Positions 9,335-18,327 of a stretch of DNA of 64,000 bases are shown here, one piece after another. The stretch comes from Sporosarcina koreensis. Lineage in GTDB: Bacteria > Bacillota > Bacilli > Bacillales_A > Planococcaceae. How positions within the stretch are numbered: the first letter of the stretch is position 1; each line of letters starts with the position of its first letter. The notes under the pieces are model-generated. The model was not told the DNA's origin and made no database searches. It worked only from the letters and a program-made list of their open reading frames with translations. Where the stretch lies: positions 189,774 to 253,773 of the forward strand of contig NZ_LN651337.1 in NCBI RefSeq assembly GCF_000826145.2, given 5' to 3'. The position numbers were made by a program, and so were the translations under genes.

Positions 9335-9535
9335 ATGCCAAAAATGAAAACTCACCGCGGATCCGCGAAACGTTTCAAGAAAACAGGAACTGGTAAAGTG
9401 AAGCGCGGCCGCGCGTACACAAGCCACCTTTTTGCCAACAAGTCGACAAAAGCAAAGCGTCACTTGCGTAAAGGCGCCCTCATTTCATCCGGAGACTACA
9501 AGCGTATCCGTGAAATGATCACGTACATGAAGTAA
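9335..9535 (+). CDS. rpmI: 50S ribosomal protein L35
   Basis: 66-aa, very basic ribosomal protein beginning [20 protein letters not shown], the L35 signature. Start has AGGAGG 8-9 bp upstream. It lies between infC and rplT, 30 bp after infC, and is part of the L20-controlled operon. Confidence 0.97.
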   Translation: MPKMKTHRGSAKRFKKTGTGKVKRGRAYTSHLFANKSTKAKRHLRKGALISSGDYKRIREMITYMK

Positions 9536-9625
9536 GTTTCCAACCCTGTGCCGCATGGACGACTGTCAGCGGCCGCCCTATACTAAACTAAATTTATTCT
9601 TATTGAATAGCAGGAGGTAATTACT

Positions 9626-9985
9626 ATGCCACGCGTAAAAGGTGGAACAGTGACGCGCAAGCGCCGTAATCGAGTATTGAAATTAGCGAAAGGGTATTTC
9701 GGTTCGAAACACCGTCTATACCGAGTAGCCAACCAGCAGGTCATGAAATCATTGAACTATGCATACCGGGACCGCCGCCAGAAGAAGCGGGACTTCCGTA
9801 AACTCTGGATCACACGTATCAACGCGGCTGCACGTGCCAATGGCATGTCATACAGCACACTGATGCACGGTCTGAAAGTTGCGGGCGTTGACGTGAACCG
9901 CAAAATGCTTGCAGACCTGGCTGTTACAGATACAGCAGCATTCGCTCAATTTGCAGCAACTGCAAAACAATCACTGTCTAAATAA
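9626..9985 (+). CDS. rplT: 50S ribosomal protein L20
   Basis: 119-aa early-assembly 23S rRNA-binding protein; starts [29 protein letters not shown], typical of L20. AGGAGG precedes the start. In B. subtilis L20 is also the repressor of its own operon through the infC leader. The 90-bp gap to rpmI holds no gene. A strong terminator follows. Confidence 0.97.
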   Translation: MPRVKGGTVTRKRRNRVLKLAKGYFGSKHRLYRVANQQVMKSLNYAYRDRRQKKRDFRKLWITRINAAARANGMSYSTLMHGLKVAGVDVNRKMLADLAVTDTAAFAQFAATAKQSLSK

Positions 9986-9998
9986 TCGACACTGCCTG

Positions 9999-10036
9999 CA
10001 CCGCGGTTCCGGAACTTTCGGGACGCGGTGTTTTTT
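9999..10036 (+). terminator. infC-rpmI-rplT terminator
   Basis: CACCGCG (9999-10005) pairs with CGCGGTG (10024-10030), with a T run behind; an inner GGTTCC-GGAAC pairing lies in the loop. Confidence 0.85.
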
Positions 10037-10108
10037 AATAGAGCGTATAGAAACAAGCATAAAGACTCTGAAATTTTGGCCGACAAGTAAGAGTAGGGAG
10101 GAGATCAT

Positions 10109-10402
10109 ATGGAAGTCATCGCACTTGCCTGGGTTGCCGGGATGTCCGTATTGACGTTTGTCTCGATGGGATATGACAAAAGACAGGCAGTCCGCCGCAG
10201 ACGGCGTGTCCCGGAGAAACGGTTATGGCTGTTCGCTGCAGCGGGGGGCGGTCCGGGTGCCTATCTGGGCATGCAAGTCTTCCGCCACAAGACGCTGCAT
10301 ACGCAGTTCCGGGTCGGTTTCCTGATGCTCGCCTTGCTCGATGCAGCCCTTCTCCTCTATCTTTTCGGCTTCGGTATGCCGGCACTTCCACAGTTCAGCT
10401 GA
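10109..10402 (+). CDS. ysdA: DUF1294 membrane protein (YsdA-like)
   Basis: 97-aa protein with three hydrophobic segments: N-terminal (IALAWVAGMSVLTFVSMGY), a middle one around AAAGGGPGAYLGM and a C-terminal one (FLMLALLDAALLLYLFGF). The basic linker DKRQAVRRRRRVPEKRLW is typical of DUF1294. Same neighbour as in B. subtilis (ysdA after rplT). Function unknown. Start 10109 has GGAGGAG upstream. Confidence 0.85.
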   Translation: MEVIALAWVAGMSVLTFVSMGYDKRQAVRRRRRVPEKRLWLFAAAGGGPGAYLGMQVFRHKTLHTQFRVGFLMLALLDAALLLYLFGFGMPALPQFS

Positions 10403-10431
10403 CAAGGAAGCGCGGCGGAAAGGGGTACCCA

Positions 10432-10920
10432 ATGGAACTTGAAAAATTGTTTACCATGCAGGAAGCACTTGATACATACATTCACCAGCAGCACAGCCTG
10501 TCGACAGGGGACCTGTTCCATGAAAAAGTGCTGGCACTGCTCGTGGAACTGTCCGAATTAGCAAATGAGACCCGCTGTTTCAAATTTTGGAGTACCAAAG
10601 GACCTTCCGAACGCTCGGTCATTTTGGAGGAATATGTGGATTCAATCCACTTCCTATTGTCACTCGGCATTGCATCCGGACTTACGGCCTTCAATGATTG
10701 GGACATCGAATCCACCTCCGATTCGCTGACTGCAGTATTCCTGGACACGAACCGGGCAATCCTCCATTTCGAAGCAGATCCCACCATGCATACCTACACG
10801 GGTCTTTGGACACAGTACGGCCGCATTGCAGAAAAACTCGGGTTCACACCTGACGAGATCATTGCCGCGTATATTGACAAAAACGAAACGAATTATGAGC
10901 GTCAAAAATCGGGATATTGA
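10432..10920 (+). CDS. Dimeric dUTP diphosphatase (all-alpha NTP-PPase)
   Basis: 162 aa. Probably hydrolyses dUTP (and dUDP) to dUMP, keeping uracil out of DNA and supplying dTMP synthesis. It shows the EXXE...EXXD metal-site pattern of the MazG-like dUTPase_2 family: LLVELSELANETRCFKFWS near residues 38-56 and EEYVDSIHFLLSLG near 67-80. ATG 10432 was chosen; the longer frame from 10225 lies over ysdA and lacks a ribosome site. The gene begins the region that is not collinear with B. subtilis. Confidence 0.8.
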   Translation: MELEKLFTMQEALDTYIHQQHSLSTGDLFHEKVLALLVELSELANETRCFKFWSTKGPSERSVILEEYVDSIHFLLSLGIASGLTAFNDWDIESTSDSLTAVFLDTNRAILHFEADPTMHTYTGLWTQYGRIAEKLGFTPDEIIAAYIDKNETNYERQKSGY

Positions 10921-10959
10921 AGTCTTCCGTTCTATGAGATTTATTGAAAAAATAATGGA

Positions 10960-10988
10960 TTGACAAACTCAATGAAATGAAAAATAAT
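10960..10988 (+). promoter_or_regulatory. Promoter of the XRE regulator
   Basis: TTGACA (10960-10965), a 17-bp spacer and AATAAT (10983-10988) in a locally AT-rich stretch before the regulator start at 11020. Confidence 0.65.
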
Positions 10989-11019
10989 AGAACAAGAGAC
11001 TATTAGAGGAGGATTTTTT

Positions 11020-11529
11020 GTGAACGAGTGGAGCAAGGAAGCGTTTGGAATCAGGTTGAAGGAACTAAGAGAACAGCGGGGCCTCTCCATGATGGCCTTC
11101 GGTGCGGCCATCGGCACATCGGCGAGCCGCATCAAAGACTGGGAAAAAGGGAAAAACGCGCCGTCTGCAGCCTGGGTTGCAAAAATTTCGGAACGTTTCA
11201 ACATCTCGACAGATGAGCTGATTTTAGGGGATTCGAAGAAGTCTCCTGCTTTCAATCAGTCGAACAGTGCCAGTGCAGAGCCTCTCTATGAGCGTCTTCG
11301 CGAGACATTGACCGTTGACGGATTTGCGGACGAGCAGAGCGACGAGATGACTGCATTGTACGAACAGCTGGACGCCGATAACAAAGCGCGGTACCGGAGC
11401 GGGAAAGGCCGCCGTCTTGCAGAACGTGAAATGCTGCACCTGCTGACGAAGCTGCCGAAAAAAGATGTCCTGGAACTGCTGGAACTGGCAAAGCTGAAAT
11501 GCCGCCTGCAGAAGCCGGCCGGGAACTGA
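11020..11529 (+). CDS. XRE-family helix-turn-helix transcriptional regulator
   Basis: 169 aa, GTG start with AGAGGAGG 8-9 bp upstream. The N-terminal HTH_3 domain spans about residues 8-64: FGIRLKELREQRGLSMMAFGAAIGTSASRIKDWEKGKNAPS, ending with the usual FNISTDELILG. The C-terminal half is charged and helical with no recognised ligand domain. It has its own promoter and terminator, so it is monocistronic. The target is unknown; it could be itself or the neighbouring genes. Confidence 0.85.
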   Translation: MNEWSKEAFGIRLKELREQRGLSMMAFGAAIGTSASRIKDWEKGKNAPSAAWVAKISERFNISTDELILGDSKKSPAFNQSNSASAEPLYERLRETLTVDGFADEQSDEMTALYEQLDADNKARYRSGKGRRLAEREMLHLLTKLPKKDVLELLELAKLKCRLQKPAGN

Positions 11530-11543
11530 CATACACAGAGACG

Positions 11544-11583
11544 GACACAGCGGATTTCATCATCTGCTGTGTCTTTTGTTTTG
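11544..11583 (+). terminator. Terminator of the XRE gene
   Basis: GACACAGCGGAT (11544-11555) pairs with ATCTGCTGTGTC (11562-11573, one G-T pair), followed by TTTTGTTTT. Confidence 0.85.
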
Positions 11584-11668
11584 GAGATTACGAAAGGTAC
11601 GCTATGATGATAGAAGTGCAGGAAAATTCCCGCAACAATTATGCGCAAGCAGGAAGGTGGCTACTACT

Positions 11669-12646
11669 GTGAAAGCACTCGTACATGGTGACAAAGGACT
11701 CCGTCTGGAGGAGATGCCGGAACCGTCGGCATCGGAAGGTGATGTCGTCGTCAAGCTGAGAAATGCAGGTCTGAACCGGAGGGACCTCTACATTCCGGAC
11801 AGGCGGAACCACGAAGGGCCGGACCTCATACTCGGATCGGATGGCGCAGGCACGATCTGCGAAATCGGTGAAGGGGTGACCGGCTGGTCGGTGGGGGATG
11901 AGGTGCTTATCAACCCGTCCATGCATTGGGTTGAAAACAGCAGTGCCTCACCTGACGGGTTCAGCCCGCTCGGCATGCCGGATGATGGGACGTTCGCGGA
12001 GAAGATCGCAATCTCTGCCGAGCAGTTGGAACCGCGTCCCGATTTCCTGTCGTGGGAGGAGTCTGCCTGCGTCGGTCTGTCCGGACTGACAGGCTATCGT
12101 GCGCTCGTGACCCGAGGGGAGGTGAAAGAAGGCGAGACGGTCTTCATTCCCGGGGCAGGCAGCGGTGTTGTCACATTCATCATCCAATTCGCGAAGGCGA
12201 AAGGTGCCCGGGTCATCGTAACATCAAGAAGTGAGAAAAAGCGGGATGCCGCCCTCCGGCTCGGGGCAGACCGTGCCATCGATACGAACGGGAATTGGGA
12301 AGAAGAGTTGAAAGATGAAACGATCGACCTCGTCATCGAGAGTGTCGGCAGGGCGACATTCAACCGGTCGCTCGGCATTTTGAAGAGCGGCGGACGCCTT
12401 GTCGTTTTCGGTGCTACGACCGAGGATACTGTCGACATCAACCTGCGTGCGCTTTTCAACAAGCAGCAGGAGATTGTCGGTTCCATGATGGGGAGCCGCG
12501 AGGAGCTGCGTGAGATGCTTGCGTTTGCCGGCGAGCACGGCATCCGCCCTGTGATCGATAAAGTGATTCCGTTCAACGAGGCACTTGATGGGTTCCAGAT
12601 GCTCGAGGACAGCAGCCAGTTCGGCAAGATCGTATTCTCCATTTAA
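11669..12646 (+). CDS. Zinc-less MDR alcohol dehydrogenase / quinone oxidoreductase-like protein
   Basis: 325 aa from GTG 11669 (AGGAAGGTGG 8-10 bp upstream). Medium-chain dehydrogenase/reductase fold: N-terminal GroES-like part with AGLNRRDLYIPDRR near residues 34-47, and a Rossmann region with ETVFIPGAGSGVVTFIIQFAKAKG near 150. It resembles B. subtilis YogA and the NADPH:quinone reductase-like group. The four-Cys structural zinc site of classical ADHs is missing. The substrate cannot be told from sequence. The longer frame back to 11576 crosses the upstream terminator region and is unlikely. Confidence 0.75.
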   Translation: MKALVHGDKGLRLEEMPEPSASEGDVVVKLRNAGLNRRDLYIPDRRNHEGPDLILGSDGAGTICEIGEGVTGWSVGDEVLINPSMHWVENSSASPDGFSPLGMPDDGTFAEKIAISAEQLEPRPDFLSWEESACVGLSGLTGYRALVTRGEVKEGETVFIPGAGSGVVTFIIQFAKAKGARVIVTSRSEKKRDAALRLGADRAIDTNGNWEEELKDETIDLVIESVGRATFNRSLGILKSGGRLVVFGATTEDTVDINLRALFNKQQEIVGSMMGSREELREMLAFAGEHGIRPVIDKVIPFNEALDGFQMLEDSSQFGKIVFSI

Positions 12647-12649
12647 CAA

Positions 12650-12692
12650 ACAGCCCGCCGGTCCTTTCTCAGGACCGTACGGGCTGTCTCTG
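12650..12692. terminator. Bidirectional terminator between the MDR gene and the M3 peptidase
   Basis: ACAGCCCG pairs with CGGGCTGT, with an inner GGTCCT/AGGACC stem. It serves the two converging genes. Confidence 0.75.
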
Positions 12693-12696
12693 TCTG

Positions 12697-14394
12697 TCAT
12701 AACTTTTTGTCATCCACCGAATCGAGCCAGCTCTCGATCGTGCCGACGACCGATTCCACACAGCCGTCTTCGAACGGCGATATGAGGTTCGCTTCCGCCA
12801 CGAGCTCCGTGAATGATTTCGATCCGCCGAGTTTACAGAGACGGACATAATCGTTCCAGGCAGCGTCGTGGTCTTCCTGATCTTTCTTCCAGAACTGGAA
12901 CGCGCAGATCTGGGCAAGCGTGTAGTCGATATAGTAGAACGGGACGTCATAGATGTGTGCCTGTCGCTGCCAGATGCCCCCGCTCTCCAAGTACGGGTTG
13001 CCGTCATAATCGCGGTTCGGCAAATAGATCTGCTCAATCCGTTTCCATGCGGCTTTCCGCTCGGCAGGCGTCATTTCCGGATGATCGTACACTTCATGCT
13101 GGAACTCATCGACTGCGACACCGTACGGCAGGAAGAGAAGACCGCTGCTCAAGTGCGAGAATTTATACTTCTCGGTCTGCTCCCGGAAGAACAGCTCCAT
13201 CCACGGCCATGTAAAGAACTCCATGCTCATGGAATGGATTTCGGCGCCTTCACTGGTCGGCCAGACGTATTCAGGGATTCCGATGTTGCGGCTCGAGTAC
13301 ACTTGGAAGGCGTGTCCCGCCTCGTGTGTCAGCACATCGATATCGCCCGATGTCCCATTGAAATTCGAGAAGATGAACGGCGAATCGTAGTTATCGATGA
13401 ACGTGCAGTAACCGCCGGCTTCCTTTCCTTTTTTTGCTACGAGATCGAGCAGGTTCTTCTCGGTCATGTATGTGAAGAATTCGTCTGTCTCGTGCGACAG
13501 TTCCTTGTACATCTCCTTGCCCTGCTCGATGATCCACTCTGGCGATCCCTTCGGTACTGCATTGCCTGTCAGGTAATCGAGTGACTGATCGTAGAACTTC
13601 AGGGAATCGACTCCAATGCGGGCCGCCTGACGTTCATAGAGCTTGTTCGCAACAGGAACAATATAGTCGCGGACCTGATCGCGGAACTTTTTGACCATTC
13701 CCGCATCATAGCCGATACGCGACATGCGGACGTATCCGAGTTCCGTGAACGATTCGAACCCGAGCGTCTTCGCGATTTTATCACGCAGTTTGACGAGCTC
13801 GTCGAAAATGCCGTCGAACCGTTCTTCATGCTGCCCGAAGAACGAGTACTGGGCTGTCATCGCCTGCTTGCGGACATTCCGGTCTGTCGATTCCATATAG
13901 GGGCCGAGCTGCGCAAGCGTCAATACCTTGCCGTCGAACTCGATCTGTGCGGAAGCAACCAGCTTGGCATATTCCGACGTCAGCTTGTTTTCCTGCTGCA
14001 GCAGCGGCATGATCTCCGGAGCGAACGCGCGGATCTCGTTTTCAGCGAGAGCGAACAGCTGCCGGCCCCACCGGTCTTCCAGCTCTTTACGGTATGCCGA
14101 TGTCGTCAGCGCTTTATAGAATTCCGTCGTCAGTTCCTGGAACCCGGGGCTCACTTCATCAAAATAGTCGCGTTCTTTCTGGTAATACTCATCATGCGTG
14201 TCGATGGAAGATCGGATGTATGCAAGATTGAGCTGCGTTGAATAATCATTCCGGATGGCGTTGATCTTTTCGATCACTTCGTTTTGATCCTCATAGGACC
14301 CGGCGTCTCTGAACTTATGCAGCAAGTCAGTAAACTCCGCGCGGATCTCGTCCATATCCGGCCGTGCATATTGGTATTCGTCAAACAGTATCAT
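12697..14394 (-). CDS. M3-family oligoendopeptidase (PepF/Pz-peptidase type)
   Basis: 565-aa cytosolic zinc metallopeptidase that cleaves oligopeptides. The catalytic motif THEAGHAFQVYSS (HExxH) lies near residue 345, with the third ligand side in SEGAEIHSMSMEF about 30 residues later. Start 14394 (MILFDEYQY) has GGAGGAAT just upstream; a frame continuing to 14772 is a non-coding extension. No signal peptide. It stands alone, converging on the MDR gene. The 565-aa size fits the Pz-peptidase group better than the roughly 600-aa PepF proper. Confidence 0.85.
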   Translation of the reverse strand: MILFDEYQYARPDMDEIRAEFTDLLHKFRDAGSYEDQNEVIEKINAIRNDYSTQLNLAYIRSSIDTHDEYYQKERDYFDEVSPGFQELTTEFYKALTTSAYRKELEDRWGRQLFALAENEIRAFAPEIMPLLQQENKLTSEYAKLVASAQIEFDGKVLTLAQLGPYMESTDRNVRKQAMTAQYSFFGQHEERFDGIFDELVKLRDKIAKTLGFESFTELGYVRMSRIGYDAGMVKKFRDQVRDYIVPVANKLYERQAARIGVDSLKFYDQSLDYLTGNAVPKGSPEWIIEQGKEMYKELSHETDEFFTYMTEKNLLDLVAKKGKEAGGYCTFIDNYDSPFIFSNFNGTSGDIDVLTHEAGHAFQVYSSRNIGIPEYVWPTSEGAEIHSMSMEFFTWPWMELFFREQTEKYKFSHLSSGLLFLPYGVAVDEFQHEVYDHPEMTPAERKAAWKRIEQIYLPNRDYDGNPYLESGGIWQRQAHIYDVPFYYIDYTLAQICAFQFWKKDQEDHDAAWNDYVRLCKLGGSKSFTELVAEANLISPFEDGCVESVVGTIESWLDSVDDKKL

Positions 14395-14590
14395 ATGATT
14401 CCTCCACTCCATAAAAAATACTTGACCACTACTATTGTCCGGGAAAGGGCCGTAAAATGCAAAAAAGAGGACAGCCTGCGTCCAGGCTTTTTCGCAGTGT
14501 GTATAAGTATCCACTGCATGGACGCCGTGGTATGATGAAGGCAGCGGCAGAGACTGCTCAAAACGTATAACGAAGGAGACCGTCAAGCTG

Positions 14591-14887
14591 ATGAACATTA
14601 CGCAATATACGATAAACGAATTGGTCGATCCGACCGGCATCCTGGAAGGACGGCGGTATGAGGTGTTCCTCCATATCGATTTCGACGAAGAGGACGAGCT
14701 CGCAGAAGAAGGGGCAGGCGGCATCCGGGCTGTCTTCATACAGGAAAACGGAAATGACAGGATTACCGGCACCTACTTCTTCAAAAAGGGGACGGAGGAA
14801 CCGCTCGACTTCGAATTGGAAGAGGACGAACAGGCGGAGGTGCTCGAATTCTGCCGATCCCATGCAGATGCAGCGGACGCGGAGTGA
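14591..14887 (+). CDS. Small acidic protein, DUF6509-like
   Basis: 98 aa, very acidic. The pattern MNITQYTINELVDPTGILEGRRYEVFLHID, then DEEDELAEE and a C-terminal DFELEEDEQAEVLEFCRSH, resembles a small Bacillales protein I recall as DUF6509. No membrane segment or known fold motif. The start has a GAAGGAG site. A TATGAT -10 candidate lies at 14531-14536. Divergent from the M3 peptidase. Function unknown. Confidence 0.7.
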   Translation: MNITQYTINELVDPTGILEGRRYEVFLHIDFDEEDELAEEGAGGIRAVFIQENGNDRITGTYFFKKGTEEPLDFELEEDEQAEVLEFCRSHADAADAE

Positions 14888-15022
14888 TCCTGGTCTGCGT
14901 TCAAAATACGTGATATTCTGCTTGGAATAGTGGATAATGGTGTCATACCCGAATGGCGGAACGATGTTCACTGAACAATGTCCGGACATTCTGCAAAATC
15001 TATTAGTAATGGAGTGTTTGCT

Positions 15023-16006
15023 ATGGATCGAGAAATCGTTGATATAACCATAATTGGCGGAGGCCCGACCGGTCTTTTCGCGTCTTTCTACGCGGGGATG
15101 CGGGAAATGTCGGTCAAGATTATCGACAGCCTGCCGCAGCTCGGGGGGCAGCTCATTGAACTGTACCCGGACAAATACATCTATGATGTCGGAGGGTTCC
15201 CGAAGATCCTCGCGAAGGATCTCGTTGCGAATCTTGTCACACAGGCGCATCATTCGAATCCGGAGATCCTTCTCGGGGAAGCGGCGCTGTCTGCTGAACG
15301 GAACGGCGACCATTTCGTCCTGAAGACGGACAAAGGGGAGCATCTGACAAGGACCATCCTGCTGACCGCGGGAATCGGTGCATTCCAGCCGCGCAAGATC
15401 GGCATCGAAGAGGAAACTCATTTTGAAAACAACAGCCTCCATTACGGCATCAAGGACCTTGCCATGTTCAAAGGCGAAAATGTCCTCGTCTGCGGCGGCG
15501 GCGACTCCGCTGTCGACTGGGCGCTCATGCTGGAAGACATTGCGGAAAGTGTGACGCTTGTCCACCGCCGTGAGCGGTTCACCGCTCATGAGACGAGTGT
15601 CAACCAGCTGATGGAATCGAACGTGACCGTGAAGACATCGCAATCGGTGAAATCACTGCGCGGGGAAGACGGCAAGGTCCACGAAGTTCTCCTCGTCCAC
15701 AAAGACGGCACGGAAGAGGTTCTGTCGATGGATCACGTCGTTGTCAACTACGGCAATATTTCCTCACTCGGACCGATCAAGGAGTGGGGCTTGGAAATGG
15801 ATAAGAATTCGATCGTCGTCAACACACGGATGGAGACGAATATCGAAGGGATCTACGCAGCAGGCGATGTTACGAACTACGACGGCAAAGTCAAACTGAT
15901 CGCCGTCGGTCTCGGCGAAGCGCCGATCGCTGTCAATAACGCAAAAGCGTATCTCGATCCGAAGGCGCGCGTCCAGCCGCTTCACAGTACAAGCGTCTTC
16001 TCATAA
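15023..16006 (+). CDS. Ferredoxin/flavodoxin-NADP+ reductase, thioredoxin reductase-like (YumC type)
   Basis: 327 aa. FAD flavoprotein passing electrons between NADPH and ferredoxin or flavodoxin. The FAD site is IIGGGPTGLFASFYAGMR (residues 8-25), the NADPH site is VCGGGDSAVDWALML near 158-172, and the C-terminal GIYAAGDVTNYDGK is near 280. There is no CxxC redox pair, which separates it from thioredoxin reductase. ATG 15023 with GGAG 8-9 bp upstream is preferred over ATG 14978. A bidirectional terminator follows. Confidence 0.9.
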   Translation: MDREIVDITIIGGGPTGLFASFYAGMREMSVKIIDSLPQLGGQLIELYPDKYIYDVGGFPKILAKDLVANLVTQAHHSNPEILLGEAALSAERNGDHFVLKTDKGEHLTRTILLTAGIGAFQPRKIGIEEETHFENNSLHYGIKDLAMFKGENVLVCGGGDSAVDWALMLEDIAESVTLVHRRERFTAHETSVNQLMESNVTVKTSQSVKSLRGEDGKVHEVLLVHKDGTEEVLSMDHVVVNYGNISSLGPIKEWGLEMDKNSIVVNTRMETNIEGIYAAGDVTNYDGKVKLIAVGLGEAPIAVNNAKAYLDPKARVQPLHSTSVFS

Positions 16007-16020
16007 TTTCATCGTACATG

Positions 16021-16077
16021 AAAAAAGACGGCCTGCCGGCAGAGTGATCTGCCGGATGGGCCGTCTTTTTCATTTCA
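16021..16077. terminator. Bidirectional terminator, FNR / DUF368 gene
   Basis: AAAAAAGACGGCC pairs with GGGCCGTCTTTTT, with inner TGCCGGCAGA/TCTGCCGGA; A run on one side and T run on the other. Confidence 0.85.
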
Positions 16078-16894
16078 CTTTCTTTTTGACTGCAGTAGGC
16101 TGGAACAGATTCGATACGAGCAGCCCCATGATGAGCGCAATGCCGCTCATGACAAAAGGAGTCCCACTTTCCGGTATACCGGGGTAGATGACAAACACCG
16201 ATCCGATGATCAGCCCGATGATGATCGAGAAGGTCAGCGTCGCATGCCGGTTCAAGAGGTAGTGGATCACTTTGCTGCTGATGATGAAACCGAGCACGAC
16301 ACCGAGTCCGATAACGATCATGACAGGGATATTGAAATCGGACAGTGCACCGATCGCCGTCGAGTAGAACCCGAGAAGCAGCAGGATGAACGATCCGCTG
16401 ATACCGGGAAGCAACATTGCGGTACTGGCCGCCCAGCCTGCAAGAAACAGAAGGATCGCAGAAACAGGTGTCAGTGATGTGATGACAGCCCGGTCAGCAG
16501 GCGCCATGAAGCCGGTTGCTGCCAGCAAAGCCGCTACGGTCAGCAGAATCAGGTAATGATGGGCTTTGAAAGACGATTTCATGTTCGCCTGTCGGGTCAT
16601 GAACGGCAGGATGCCGAGAATGAGACCGATGAAGAAGAACTGGGTCGGTGCAAAATAATGTTTCAGTAAAAAATGGATGACACGGCTGAACAGCAGCAGC
16701 GCAGCTGCCATCCCGATACCGAGCGGCAGCAGGAATCCGATATGCCGGCGCCAGTCTTTGCTGAAGAATCCGCTGATCGAAGTCAGCAGCCTATCGTAGA
16801 TACCGAGCAGGAACGCGATAGTCCCGCCGCTCACTCCCGGGATCAGATCACTGATCCCCATTAAAAACCCTCTGTAGATATTTTTCCATTCCAT
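16070..16894 (-). CDS. DUF368 polytopic membrane protein
   Basis: 274 aa with about eight hydrophobic segments. The N-terminus MEWKNIYRGFLMGISDLIPGVSGGTIAFLLGIYDRLL is the DUF368 signature; a second PGISGSFILLLLGFY copy lies in the middle, giving an internal two-fold repeat. The family resembles undecaprenyl-phosphate flippase candidates (PopT), so a role in recycling C55-P lipid carrier is possible but not shown here. Start 16894 has GGAGGAAC upstream; the frame to 16915 includes the ribosome site and is too long. Confidence 0.85.
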   Translation of the reverse strand: MEWKNIYRGFLMGISDLIPGVSGGTIAFLLGIYDRLLTSISGFFSKDWRRHIGFLLPLGIGMAAALLLFSRVIHFLLKHYFAPTQFFFIGLILGILPFMTRQANMKSSFKAHHYLILLTVAALLAATGFMAPADRAVITSLTPVSAILLFLAGWAASTAMLLPGISGSFILLLLGFYSTAIGALSDFNIPVMIVIGLGVVLGFIISSKVIHYLLNRHATLTFSIIIGLIIGSVFVIYPGIPESGTPFVMSGIALIMGLLVSNLFQPTAVKKKVK

Positions 16895-16987
16895 TCGTTG
16901 TTCCTCCAATATCATGCTTGAACAGTGGACGTCTGCAAAAGTGAAATGTTCCGCTGACGTGCCGGCTGTCCGCGAAAAACGCGCATG

Positions 16988-17024
16988 GAAAAGCGCATAG
17001 GCGGATGGAGCCGTCTATGCGCCA
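16988..17024 (-). terminator. trhO terminator
   Basis: On the minus strand GCGCATAGACGG pairs with CCGCCTATGCGC, followed by TTTT. It lies just past the trhO stop. Confidence 0.7.
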
Positions 17025-17037
17025 TACAGCGTCTCAC

Positions 17038-18009
17038 TTACGCATGCACTTCAGAACGATGTGCATCCAGCTTTGCGAGCCGTTCCTCGAATTCTTCCTT
17101 CGTCATGTTCTGCTCGACAAAATAGCGGTTGCGCGGATGCGTGCGGCACTCGTCCGAGCAGCTGCGCATGTATAGATACTCATTCTCCTCGGAAGCGAGG
17201 ATTTTCGCATTACATTCAGGGTTCGCGCAATTGACATAGCGCTCACAAGGCGTGCCGTCGAAATGATCACGGCCGACCACGACGTGTTCCACCTGATTGA
17301 CAGGTACGGCGATACGCTCATCGAACACATAACACTGACCGTCCCACAGCTGGCCTTTCGCAACGGGATCCTTACCGTAGGTCACGATGCCGCCGTGCAG
17401 CTGACCGACGTCTTCGAAGCCTTCGCGCTTGAGCCAGCCCGTGAACTTCTCACACCGGATGCCGCCTGTGCAATAGGCGAGAACCTTCTTGCCTTCCAGC
17501 TGTTCCTTGTTATCGCGGACCCATTCCGGCAAGTCCCGGAAATTTTCGATGTCCGGCCGGATTGCTCCGCGGAAATGGCCGAGATCATATTCGTAGTCGT
17601 TCCGTGCATCGATAACGACCGTGTCCTCCTGCTGCATCGCTTCGAAAAACTCTTCAGGACTCAAATAAGCCCCTGTTGTTTCCAAAGGATTCACATCTTC
17701 TTCAAGACTCAGATTCACGATTTCTTTCCGCGGACGCACGTGCATCTTCTTGAACGCATGGCCGTCGGCTTCATCGATTTTGAACCAGAGGTCTTCGAAG
17801 CGCTTGTCCTGCTTCATATGCTCCATATATGCATCGGTCTGCTCGACCGTTCCTGAGCAAGTTCCGTTGATACCTTCCTTACCGATCAGTATACGTCCTT
17901 TCAATCCGAGGTCCTTGCAGAACTGCAGATGTTCCGCCGCAAACGTTTCTGGATCATCGATAGGTACGTACTTGTAGAACAGCAATACACGGTAATTTCC
18001 TTTTTCCAT
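17038..18009 (-). CDS. trhO: tRNA uridine(34) hydroxylase TrhO (rhodanese-like)
   Basis: 323 aa, normal for the family. Forms 5-hydroxyuridine at tRNA wobble position 34 with O2. N-terminal ferredoxin-like domain ([16 protein letters not shown], then [17 protein letters not shown]), a central rhodanese domain with the catalytic Cys in [16 protein letters not shown] near residue 183, and a C-terminal Cys cluster (CANPEC...CSDECR) that probably binds zinc. ATG 18009 was chosen because family members begin at this point; the frame to 18321 is not conserved-looking. Confidence 0.9.
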   Translation of the reverse strand: MEKGNYRVLLFYKYVPIDDPETFAAEHLQFCKDLGLKGRILIGKEGINGTCSGTVEQTDAYMEHMKQDKRFEDLWFKIDEADGHAFKKMHVRPRKEIVNLSLEEDVNPLETTGAYLSPEEFFEAMQQEDTVVIDARNDYEYDLGHFRGAIRPDIENFRDLPEWVRDNKEQLEGKKVLAYCTGGIRCEKFTGWLKREGFEDVGQLHGGIVTYGKDPVAKGQLWDGQCYVFDERIAVPVNQVEHVVVGRDHFDGTPCERYVNCANPECNAKILASEENEYLYMRSCSDECRTHPRNRYFVEQNMTKEEFEERLAKLDAHRSEVHA

Positions 18010-18327
18010 TGTGTTAACCACCTTCTGTTTTTTCACTTTGCAATAGGGTAAAACAGCCGGCCCGGTGCAACTTTGGTTTCTCTTCATAAAAAAGCTGCCC
18101 GCATTTGCAAGATCCGGGTCGATACCAGTATACCACAAAAAAAGCGATGGAAAAAGCAGCAGTGAACACCCTGAAAACAATTGTAATCTAGTAAAATATG
18201 TACTAATATTTAGGATATGCAACTGGTAAGGGAATACATAGGAGAATACGAACTCATAGGCTGCCTGCCAGTCGGCTGCCGTCTGTGAACATATGGAATA
18301 TATACCCGAAGAGGAGTTCAATCAGCA
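18010..18327. other. Divergent intergenic region, trhO / pdaC-like gene
   Basis: No gene seen. For the minus-strand trhO, a TATACT (plus-strand positions 18127-18132) could be a -10, giving a leader of about 115 nt that holds a short CCCG/CGGG hairpin followed by a T run. I cannot match this leader to a known riboswitch. For the plus-strand deacetylase, TTGTAA (18181-18186) and TAATAT (18204-18209), 17 bp apart, are a weak promoter candidate in an AT-rich patch. Confidence 0.4.

Noticed and set aside
14473-14492. Stand-alone terminator of a small RNA (AGCCTG/CAGGCT with T run) in the peptidase-DUF6509 gap
   Set aside because: Stem only 6 bp and no matching promoter upstream.
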